Origin: Anthonomus grandis grandis
Lineage: Eukaryota > Arthropoda > Insecta > Coleoptera > Curculionidae
DNA: 64,000 nucleotides
Reading direction: 5' to 3'
NCBI RefSeq assembly: GCF_022605725.1
Contig: NC_065555.1
Location: 13,034,938 to 13,098,937 of the forward strand
Below are positions 13,201 to 25,200 of the stretch, piece by piece. The number at the start of each line of letters is the position of its first letter. Within the stretch, counting starts at the first letter, position 1. Below the pieces are notes generated by a model. It made no database searches. It worked only from the letters and a program-made list of their open reading frames with translations, and was not told the origin of the DNA. Position numbers and translations under genes: made by a program.

Positions 13201-16200
13201 ATTTTCCACGTATGATTTCGCCAATTAAACACACCTCGTCTGGTGAAGATCGCTTCGTTCGTAAAAAGAATTTTGATTGTGATTTTGAAGCAGAAATTGG
13301 GAAATAAATAACGAACGAGAATGATTTGCCATACATCTTATTTATAGTATCTTAGTATCTTAGTACTTGTACATGGATTTTCACCCACTTTCACTAAAAT
13401 TTCTTGTTCTGAATTTATAGATATTGCTTTAGGATGCCAGGGTAAGACTTTGAAGGGTAAAAGACCCTGTTTTTCCTAGCAGACTGTATAATAGAGTTGG
13501 TCGTTTTTATACTTTTTCTTTAATTTTGACAGACCTGTGGTTTAAAAACTTGCTATTGGGTAAAATAATCTCAAGCAAATTTAAAAAAAAAAATCATCAG
13601 CGTTTGCTTCCGCTTCAAAATTGAACTTGGGAATTTTAAATTTTCTTATCGTGCTATTCAAATTTACAGGATTTTTTTTCTCATTCGACCTGCAACTTAA
13701 TATTTTTCTGTACCCTAATTCTCTTATATGACGACGTGAGTCAAAAAACATCGTTAGTATAATATTTTCGGGATGGCCATAAAAGCCATTTCGTTGAATT
13801 ACAGGATCAACTACAGCTTTAAGTTCTTCACTTAAATATCTTGAATATTGAATTAGCTGCCAAAGGTGAAGAGCTCCAAATATGCACAATGGTACAGTTT
13901 TTACTCGAAACCAAATCTTCACATATACTTGCAGAATATATTCTGTCAACACTTTGCCATACATCTTATTTATAGTATCTTAGTATCTTAGTACTTGTAC
14001 ATGGATTTTCAGCCACTTTCACTAAAATTTCTTGTTCTGAATTTATAGATATTGCTTTAGGATGCCAGGGTAAGACTCTGAAGGGTAAAAGACCCTGTTT
14101 TTCCTAGCAGACTGTATAATAGGGTGGGTCGTTTTTATACTTTTTCTTTAATTTTGACAGACCTATAGTTTAAAAACTTGCTATTGGGTAAAATAATCTC
14201 AAGCAAATTTAAAAAAAAAATCATCAGCGTTTGCTTCCGCTTCAAAATTGAACTTGGGAATTTCAAATTTTCTTATCGTGCTATTCAAATTTACAGGAAT
14301 TTTTTTCTCATTCGACCTGCAACTTAATATTTTTCTGTACCCTAATTCTCTTATATGACGACGTGAGTCAAAAAACATCGTTAGTATAATATTTTCGGGA
14401 TGGCCATAAAAGCCATTTCGTTGAATTACAGGATCAACTACAGCTTTAAGTTCTTCACTTAAATATCTTGAATATTGAATTAGCTGCCAAAGGTGAAGAG
14501 CTCCAAATGTGCACAATGGTACAGTTTTTACTCGAAACCAAATCTTCACATATACTCGCAAAATATATTCTGTCAACACTTTTAATTTAGGCGGGGGATT
14601 TCGTACCGCAATGTAAGCCCGCAAGATACGATTTGCTGTTGTTAGCCATCTTGCCTGAGATAACTTGCCAGGAGATTTATTCGCTAAATTAGATGGACAG
14701 TTTCCAGTAGATATGGCAGTGCAAATCTCGTATAAATATTTTTGATCGCTACTTAATTCTTTTAAATTTACCTCAGGCAAATTAACTTTGTTGATTTGCC
14801 GTTGAGTTGAAAGCCGTTGAGATGTTGAGTTGAAACTGATTGTTTCGTAACACACGACAGGTAATCGCTCACATGTTTCAATAAGTTTGCCGATAGAACC
14901 CGAGAATGATAATGGTCCTGTGGTATTTCCGTCCAGATGTCGAACCAAATGTCGCAATGGCAACTCGTTTGCATGTAGTTGACATATTAGCCATTGCAAA
15001 GGTCGTTTAAGATGTAATTCCAACAAATGTTGGTCACCACCGTGAGGCCCGTAGAAGTTGACGGCTCTGGTTCGAAGTCTGGATCACAGTCTGATTCGCT
15101 TCGCACTTATATATCTAAATTGAACAAGGCAATCTACCTTGTTCAATTTAGAAGCAGCAGTCTTTAATAATATAAAATTTAATTTTTTATTTTTTTTAGG
15201 GATCGGGCGGGGGGGTAAAATAATTAAATTAAAAAAAAGTAAAAAATTTATATTTATTATGAACCATTTGGCAACTTTTTTTACTACAGGCATAAAAAAC
15301 CTAGAGAACCGACCCACCCTACTGTATAATCTTTCAAAAATACTTCGATTCAAGTGCCTTCTATTTGAATATTGTTGCCGATAGCGTCTTGAAACCATGG
15401 AAACTTACTTGAACATAGATGCATGCGTTTTAATTTAACGTCTTACGACCTATTTTTTAAATTAATAAATATCAACACTAATGTCAATATGGCTTATATT
15501 AGTTTAATGATTGTTAAATATCCATGACAACGTTAATTGGTTATCCGTAGTATATGTGTTTAGTTTTATTGACTGTGCGTTTAGATGTTTAGATGCTAAT
15601 ATTTCGAAAATGGGTTGTTAAACTGAAATACCCGTAAATGTAGTGTTCCTTTTTATCAGTTACTTCAATAAAAAATAATGAGACTCTATTAGTAAGAAAG
15701 TTATGGCATCAAACAGCGTGTGAACATTTGAACCAATTTAAAAACTTGATTAGTGTTTGATTGTGAATTTTGAAAACGTGAATAACTATAATATCATAGT
15801 CTTGATTTGTTCTGATAACTGATAATTCGTTCTAATAGCTCGGACCCGTCGATTTTATTTTCGAGGGGGACACTTAATAATCACAAAATCACTTTACCAC
15901 CTACCCCTAAAATCTTAAATGGGAAGGGGGGTCGAGTGATACCTCATTGGAAAGGTCTTTTAATTCTCTTTACAAGGGTACTTGGTTTGACGCAATTTAA
16001 GTAATTACTTTTTAAAATTTTCGCATTTAAACCTTAAAAGGTAATTTTCAATATTTTTACTTCATCATAGACTACTAAAGGTACTTTTAAGAAAAACAAT
16101 GCCAGGCAGTAGGACAAAACCATCAAGTTATTATTAAATTATGAGACAAAAAATGAGATAGCTCTATCATATTACAGAATATTTTGACTTAGTCTAGTTA

Positions 16201-19200
16201 TTCAAAAAATTATCGCAAAAATAGATTTAAAAAGAATTTGCTTAAGTGTTAGCTTATAATAAATGTTCAAAATGGCCACCTCCATTCTCCATACAATAAC
16301 AAAGATTTTGCTCAAAGCGTTGTCGCACGTTCTGCAATACTTCAGGCGTGATTTGAAGACACTCATTTACAATTCTGCCTAGTAAATCTTCTAACGAAGT
16401 GGGTTCAGTCTCATAAACTTTGCTTTTTAAGTGACCCCAAAGAAAAAAGTCTAGAGGTGATAAATCCGGCGATCGTGGAGGCCATTCAATAGCACCTCTT
16501 CTTCCAATCCATCGTCCTGGAAACGTCCGATCCAAATATTCTCGCACGAATAACGTATAATGTGGTGGGGCACCATCCTGCTGAAACATCAATCTATCCT
16601 CATCTTATCTGTCATTTTGAGTTTCAATTATAGCTATCAATGCTGGATCAATGGCCTGTTGTAATAGCTCTAAGTACATTTCACCTGTCAGATTTCCAGG
16701 TAAAAAAAAATGAACCAACTAAATTATCACCAGCAGATACCAGCCCAGACATTTAAGTTTTGTGGGTATTGGGTGTGTACCTCACAATACACTCTAGGAT
16801 TATTGTCGGACCAATATCGGCAGTTATGACGATTGACCAAGCCATTCAGAAAAAAAAGAGCTTTCATCAGAGAAACACGTATTAAACAAAAAAATTGGGT
16901 CATTAATAATTCGTTCACTCATAATTTCACTAAATTGTGATCACCGATCGAAATCATCTTCATTCAGCTCTTGCACAAGATGTATTTTGTACGGATGAAA
17001 CTTATGTTCTTTGGATACTATGTCGACTAATACCTGTGACAGTTTCCAATTGACGGGTACTTAATGTAGGATCTACATTAATATGACTACTTCACAGCCA
17101 TAACAGCCACTTCCATACCTTCATTCCTTACGGGATTTTCAATATTGCGTTTGCGATTCGCCACTGATCCAGTTTCTCGAAATTTGGAAACCAGCTCCAA
17201 TACATACTTTCGCTGCACCTTGCTGTTTTCATGTCGCTCATTAAGTAATTCCGCCGCTCTATTAGCACATTGATAATTTCCAAAAAATAATTCAATTATT
17301 TCAACTCTTTATGCCGTTGTATGCACCATTTTTATTTAAAAAAATAGGTATTACCTAAAAAAAAAAGTCCCGCACCATAAATCACCTTTTTAACAGCGTA
17401 CTACATTTAGAATAAATTGAGAATAATTCAATTTTTAGTTTTGGTCAACAAGAAAATTTTACAAATATTTGTAAATTTTTTTTTCCCGTTCTCTAGTTCA
17501 TCCGTATTATTCTAATGATAATTATTACCTGTCGTAAATAAATTAATATTAATACCAACGTGGTCTGTGATTGAGATAGTGAACTAAAGCAAATTCTTTT
17601 TAAATGTATTTTTGCGATAATTTTTGAAATGTCTAGACTTAAGGTCAAAATATTCTATCATATGATAGAGCTATCTCATTTTTTTGTCTCATAATTTCAT
17701 AATACTTTATGATTTTGTCCTACTTCCTGGCATTGTTTTTCTTAAAAGTACCTTTAGTAGTCTATGATAAAGTAAAAATATTGAAAATTACCTTTTAAGG
17801 TTTAAATGCGAAAATTTTAAAAAGGACTTACTTAAATTGCGTCAAACCAAGTACCACAGTAAAGAGAATTAAAAGACCTTTACAATGAGGTATCACTCGA
17901 CCCCCCTTCCCATTTAAGATTTTAGGGGTAGTGCCACCCCCGCTTAGGGGGTTGTAGGTGGGAAAGTAATTTTGTGATTATTAAATGTCCCCCTTGAAAA
18001 TAAAATCGACGGGTCCGAGCGTTTTTTTTTTTAAAGTTAATGGACTGCCCGTAATCGGCTCTGTTTCGTTTTCGATGCGCCACCCGGTATGTGATTTAAA
18101 CGTATGATAACAATAGTTAAATACAAAATTCTAGATTTATCAGGAATAATAAAAACATTAATAACAATTCCATCTATTAACAATTTTCCGAAAATAATAT
18201 TCTTGCACCAAATGATGGACGAACACAATGTATTTTTAGTTTTTATTATTCAGCATTTGAACTATTCCTCTTCTTTTTAATTATCATTTATTAAATGTTA
18301 TCTCCTCTTTATGGTACTATTTAATCAAATGCTAGGCTACTATACTTTTACTTATGTAAGTAGCTTAATGCAATTTTTTAAACAAATATTTACTACCTAA
18401 TACCTTATAGAAAATTGAGTTATTACTTACTGAGATTCATGTTCTAACATGATTGATGCTTTCATAACATCCTTTTTAACGACGGGACCGATTCTTATTC
18501 CGGAAACCTGAAAAAAGTATTTAAATTTATCGGGTGTTCTACAATTAAATTAACATCATAAAATACATAGTTGTTAATTTATTATAATAAAACAAAGTTG
18601 ATGACACAATAACTAAAGTAGGAAAATTAGGACATGGTTCCAAAAGACTGCAACCAACAATATATCTTTAAAGACTTGGAAATATTTTAAAAAAATGTCA
18701 TTTTGGAAACCTATTATTTATTTATTATTGTTCCCCGGCTTATTTTTAGATTTATTTAAATACATTGCATATTTTCATTTAATTTTAAAATTAGTTTTAA
18801 TACAAGTTTATATTTATCATCTCAGATTTTAAACTAGAGATGGAGATAAAAATGTACTTGATTTGATAGGACATCCTGTTAAATCAAAAACTCTCCGGCA
18901 AGATTTAAAGAAGATATTACTAGGGAGTGGATTGTTATATCGGTGTTAGACAATGTTAAATTACAAAAAAAGAGAGAATTCTTACTAACTGGGTGAAAAA
19001 GAAAACTACCAGGCCAACTTTGTGGGTTCTCTGTATAGTCAATTGTCTCACTAACCAAGTAAAACACACTAAATTGGTTGGATAGGATGTTTACTAATTA
19101 TAAAACATTGTTATGAAGTACTGCCAAGCCAATTAAATTTACGTGATATCTGAGATAAATAGAACACATTCATAAACTTATTAAAACCATTTTGGATTTC

Positions 19201-22200
19201 TTCTTAAATAATTCTTTGTATAATGTATCGCACACATTTATTTATACCCATATAATTTAATATAAAATAGATTTTAAGTCAAAGTTACTGGTTTTGAAAA
19301 TAAAAAGTAAATAAATTCAAATGAAACTCACAGGAATCTTGCTGACTTTCAAAAACTCGAGTAAAGCTTCAAGGGATCCTAGAGTCGAAGCCTGCACATA
19401 AACACCTCGTTCCTTCAGTTCTATGTTCATGTTTTTAAGTGCTACTTTCAATTCTCTTGCTACTTCCTCTCTTAAAACCTAAAAATAAATGTTTAATTTA
19501 AAATTTTAGGACAAGTAGAATTATGAATAAGTTTCAAACGTACCTCAATTTCATCGGGTTTTACAGCAACATAAAGATTAAGGCCGGCAATGGCTTTTTC
19601 TAGATCTTTTGCTGCTATTTTGACTCCCTGGGCTGCTTTTACTTCTTTGTGTTCTACGTAGGCGTTCTGAAAAGTTGGATATTGACTTAAGCATTGGTGA
19701 AAATAAACAATACATAACTAGAATGAAAATATATATTTTATGTTTAATTTATATTAGATCAAACGATTTCAATTTTTAAAACAAGCAAAAGCAAATGCGT
19801 CAATAAAAAAAGCTCTTAAACCAATTAGATTTCTTAGTCCGTTATGATTTTTTATCAATTTATAAATATTATCGAAATAAAAAAAATCATAAAAATTTTA
19901 AGTAAGTTATAAAATGGGAGGTAGTTATATGCTACTGCTTCATAAATGTAATAAATATTGTAATTTTTTATAAAAAATTTAAAAAAAATCTTGAAATTCC
20001 CTATATTAAACTATTAAAAAGTGTTTTTCGAGCAATTATTTAATATTTTTTAGAGATTAGAAAGAAAGAAAAACCTATTTACTGATAAGAAAACATAATT
20101 TGAGCCAACGTTTTCATAGTTAAATCTAATACCGTTATTAAAATAAAATAAATAAAATTAAATATGTCATTTTAAAAATCGTTTTTAATTGAACAAATTA
20201 AGCTATTAAAATAGAAGCATGGAAGAAATTAATTAAAACTTTTTTGAATTTAAGTTATTAAAAAAATGTTTTAAATAAAATGAAGGTTTTGCTATAGGAT
20301 CGTGCGTATTATACTTTTTAAGCGAGATTGATCTTAAGCATTTATAGTCATTTAAATAATTCATTAATTCAATAAAAGAAACAAACGGTAATAAATTAGC
20401 TAGAATAAATTCACAATATGCTAAATAATATTTAGCATATTATGAAGCAAGATTTAATAGAATGAAAGTAAGAATTAATTAAAGTCTAAATAAAAATGTT
20501 GTTTTCTGTTTTACAAAATACAAAATCTAAACTATTTATTTTTATATGTATTATTTTGTTCGATTGTTTTCTGTTTCTCTCTTTTATCTGGGAAAAATTA
20601 AATATATTAAGAACTATACAGTGTGGTGACTTTAACTGGAATAAATTCAGTTAAAACTAATAATAATAAAACTAAACTAAAACTAAAAACTAAAAACTAA
20701 TTCCTGTTTATTTTTTTTTTTCACTTTCCAAATTATTTTTTGCATTTTTTCACCTACAGGGGGGGTCCAAATTAACCCAAACTTTTTTTTTCAAATGGAA
20801 AGCCACTTTTTTAAAACTCTCCCCAGAAAACTAATGTTTGGGCTGGCATAATTGGCAGGCAAGTTATAGGGCCCATATTCTTCAATGATACTTGAACTGG
20901 GGAAAGATATCTAGAATTTCTTGAACATGAACTAGTTCCAGCCTTACGTGCCTTATATCCGAGTCAGTTCTATCCAGATTTGTATGATGAAAGAATCTGG
21001 ATGCAACAAGATGGTGCTCCCCCACATTATGCCCGTAATGTACGGGCATAAATATTTAGATGACAATTTTCCAAGCAGATGGATTGGTAGAAGGGGTGCA
21101 ATCAAGTGGCCGGCACGTTCTCTCGATCTCACCCCACTTGATTTTTTTTCTGTGGGGACATTTGAAAAGTCAAATTTATATGAGCAAACCAGGAAACCTA
21201 GACGAACTCAAAGAACGTATTAGGCAAAAAATCCGACAAATATCTCCAGAAGTGTTAGAAAATGTCAGAAACGAATTTTATTATTGTCTTGGGCTTTACC
21301 AACAAGAAAATGGTGCTCATTTTGAGCATCTTATACATTAAACGCAATTTTTAATAATTTAATTGTTTTTTTTTTTTTTTCGTATTTCTCCTTTAGATAG
21401 TAGTTGGGCAATTTAATTAAGAAAAGGGGCTCTTTTCAATGAGAGTTTAAAAAACGTGGCTTTTGAAAAAAAAAAAGTTAGGGTTAATTTGGACTCCTCC
21501 TGTAGGTGAAAAAAATACAAAAACTATCTTGAAATGTGAAAAAATATAAACAAAAATCGACGGGTCTCAGGAATTTTGCGAGATAAAATTTGATTAGTTT
21601 TAACTGAATTTATTCCAGTAAGTCACCACACTGTATAAAATTCTAAGAATATAAAAATGACAACCTCCTACCGAAGTACATAAAAAAAAGATTTAATAGA
21701 CTGAAAACATACAAAAATACTGCTATTTCTTAGTTATACATAATTTTCGCTCACCTACTTTCTGTTTCTCTCTTTTCCTTATGGATAATTAAATAAAGCT
21801 AGTTATAAACAGAACCAAATGGTCCAGGGGACAAAGGTAATAAAAGACAATTAAATAAAAATTTGGAAAATATTAAAATTAACCACATTTGAATCTGAAT
21901 ATGCATAAACTTATTAAAAAGTTCATGGTAGTATACCAGTCTTAATAACTGTGGATAACTGAAATATTAGCAAGCACAATGCCAAAGTGCGAGTATTACG
22001 ACGCTGACTTTCAAGAGAAAATTATACCAGCATTATACCAAAAAGGTGTGAAGCAAAATTACACTTCTAAAAGTCTTGACATCAGGAGGGATACTGTAAT
22101 TAAAACTATTAATTATTATTTACCTCTACCGAGAAACTGTAGAACCTGCACTTAAAAAAGGACGCGAAAAACTATCAAAAATAGACCGAGAAATTTTAAT

Positions 22201-25200
22201 AAAATCCAGAAATAACCCAAAAAAAACTGCCGTTGATAATAATAAGGAACTTAAGAAGGAATACCTAAACGTAATGCTTTCTGACGTGACTGTTAAACGT
22301 CGTCTCATAACGGAAAATCTTCATGTTCGGCGTTAAAAAACCATCAATTGCGAAGCGGTATAGAGTGGATTGGCCTTCAGAATCACCTGATTTGAACCCT
22401 ATAAAGAATCTTTGACAGCACTAGGAAAACCAAATTAGAAAAATAAAACATCAAAAACACAGAAGATCTGTGGATAGTTCTGCAGGAAGAATGAAATAAA
22501 ATTTCAGTCGATGATCGTGAAAAGCTAAGACTCAATGCGATGCCAAGCAGGTGCAGTTATAAATACCAAGATATATATAATATTAAAACAAAAGAATTAT
22601 TGTTAGCATTTTCTTGAATTAATTTTTTTTTCTATACTTTTTGTTCACTGTTTTTTCAAATTCGCATAAATTTGCTTCTTTTACTTTATTATTCTACAGA
22701 TTATCTAATACAGTATAACCTCGATTATCCGAATCATTAATTGCAAGTGCCCGTTCGTATAAGCAAAATGTTCGGATAATTAAGTTTTACATAAAAATAT
22801 GTTTTTGTTGCAAATTTCTTTATTAAAATATGTATACAACCTTTAAGTAAAACATTTCATGTCAATTTACATTTTTTATAAACATATAAATATGTAAAAA
22901 CTTTGACACAAAAAAAACACTTATTTAAAAAAATCGGTAATCTTTTTTTGCTTTATAGCATTCATTGCCATTTGGTTAGCCCTATTTCTCATTTCCTCCA
23001 ATAGAAGGATATGGTGTTGAGCTTCTCCATTATTATTTGCCCACTCTATACATTTATCAAAAGAGGATACCGCTTCATTATGCATTATAGACTTGGTAGC
23101 TATGAGCCCATGTTCTTCTTCTGAATCTTGATCTCCCTCATCCAAATTTATTATAATATCTTCTTCGGTCATTTTTTTGACGGTTTCTTCTTTTCCTACA
23201 GCCCACTGTTGTATTTCCTCATCAGCTAAACTTATTTCAATTTTTTTTTTGATAGATCTATAATTTCACCCAGCTCTTGATGAAAAATACCTATTTTTAA
23301 GCCATTTGCTAAACTAGCAAGAGATATTAGATCTTCTTCATCCCACTCCTGTGCAATCAAATTTGGTGGTAAGAGCGATTTCCAAGAGCTTCTTAACAAA
23401 CTTTGATTGACATTTTGCCAAGCTTCAGCCAGTTCGGTTACGACATCCTTTAAGGTAATTTTTTTCAATTCCGCCGATATATCTCCTGGTGTTTCAACAA
23501 TTTTTTTTAAAAGCTTTTTCCGATAGTACAGTTTGACTGCTTGAGTTACGTGTTGATCCATTGGTTGGATCAAAGGAGTGCAGTTAGGAGGTAAAAACAT
23601 TACACAAATTTGTTTATCGTCGCTGGATAAATTTTCTGGATGTCCAGGTGCATTATCAAGGAGTAGCAGTGCTTTTTCAGGTAAACCCAAGTCATGCATT
23701 TTTTGACGTACGGCGGGGACAAAGCATGTGTGAAACCATTCAGAAAATTTCTTTTGTTACCCATGCTTTTTTTTTGACCCATGTAAACTACAGGAATGTA
23801 ATGGCTTTTAAATGAACGTGGCCTCTTTGATTTACCAAGAACCAGGAATTTTAACTTGTGGCTACCTGAAGCATTTGAACAAGGCATAAATGTTATCCGT
23901 TCTTTATTTTGTTTTCTGCTTGGAGCTGAATTTTCCTGGTTATAAGCCAATGTTTTTTGAGGCAACATTTTCCAAAATAGCCCACTTTCATCAGCATTAT
24001 AAAGTTGATGGGCATTTAAGCCTAACTCCTTAATTTTATCATGAAGTTTAGGTCTGAAAGGATCTACTGCAGAGAGGTCACTGGAAAGTTTTTCCCCGGA
24101 AATAGAAAGCTGTTGAATTCCAAATCTCTGCCTAAAATTGTTGTCAAAACATTGTCACCAGCGTCAATACTTTTTAACATTGTGACCTTATCACTCAACT
24201 TTAAACAAATGCGTTTTCTCTTTGATTTATTTGCAGTGCATATACCTAATTGTGTTACACTCAGGAACAAAGAGTCTAGAACATGTACGTAACACGCCGC
24301 TTAACGTGTCGTGTACCCATCCGCTGATCTAATCCAACTAATGAACAAAACGAACAAAGCAAACACCCGAAAAACTGACGAGTCGAGAGCTGCAAATTGA
24401 CGCCACTGTTCAGTTAATCAAGAGGGTTCGGATAATGATCAAAAATTTGTTGGTTCGGCTAATCGGATATTCGGATAAACGCGTGTTCGGATAGTCGAAG
24501 TTATACTGTATACCATTTTCAAGAGGAACATTTATTATAGAACTTTGTTGCTTGAAGTTTTTTTGTCCACTTAGAATTTATTTTAGAAAATACTCTTAAA
24601 ATAAGAAAAATAAAATAGTTACTTTCAAAATTAGTTAAAAGCTTTACTTGTTTTTTTTTTGAAACAATTTTTGTAGCATATCCTATAATTAAAATGTGTA
24701 ATCCGCATTTAAAGCGGCAAATAATCTTAATTTAAAAATCTTAGACGCTGCTTAAGCCCTACGACAAATAAAGTTTCTCACCACTATATTTTATCTTTTT
24801 TTCCTATTTAGCATACATTAAATATTAATAAATCCAGCATTATTAAAAACTGATCTAAAGTAAATTAACATCTTTAAAAAAATCATACCTTTACTCTTAA
24901 CTCCCTAAGCGGTTGAGGCATAAGCAACGACCGTATTTGGGTCACTATAGGCCCGTCTGTTCCAGCAACTAAAATCGTCTCGCCCTCCCTCAAAGTACCA
25001 TTGACTAGGATAACATCAATTGTGGTACCCAAACCGGGGATAGCCTTAACCTAAAATATTTTCATCTTGTTTATTATATTGTAAAATTAAATAATAATAA
25101 AAAATTGTAGTTTACTTACCTCGAGAACAGTGGCTTCCAAGTCATCGGAATACATTAAACGTTTTGGCAACCGAACTTGACAATACTCAACGATTAATGC

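Larger units (their letters stand above)
14119..15322 (-). mobile_element. hAT-like element with 8-bp target duplication
   Basis: The left end TAGGGTGGGTCG (from 14120) and right end CGACCCACCCTA (to 15321) are perfect 12-bp inverted repeats. The left one is preceded by CTGTATAA and the right one followed by CTGTATAA. That 8-bp duplication fits the nTnnnnAn rule of hAT insertions. A 10-bp duplication ACTGTATAAT with shorter ends is an equally exact parse. The element, about 1.2 kb, holds one long minus-strand frame (separate entry) and a 15-bp hairpin near its right end. Confidence 0.65.

Noticed and set aside
15084..15398. Frames of 104 and 81 codons on opposite strands
   Set aside because: Low-complexity Lys/Phe/Asn composition over the hairpin and end of the hAT-like element; no domain features.
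18857..18888. Imperfect palindrome TTGATTTGATAGGACATCCT...
   Set aside because: Short stem with mismatches, within chance expectation for AT-rich sequence.
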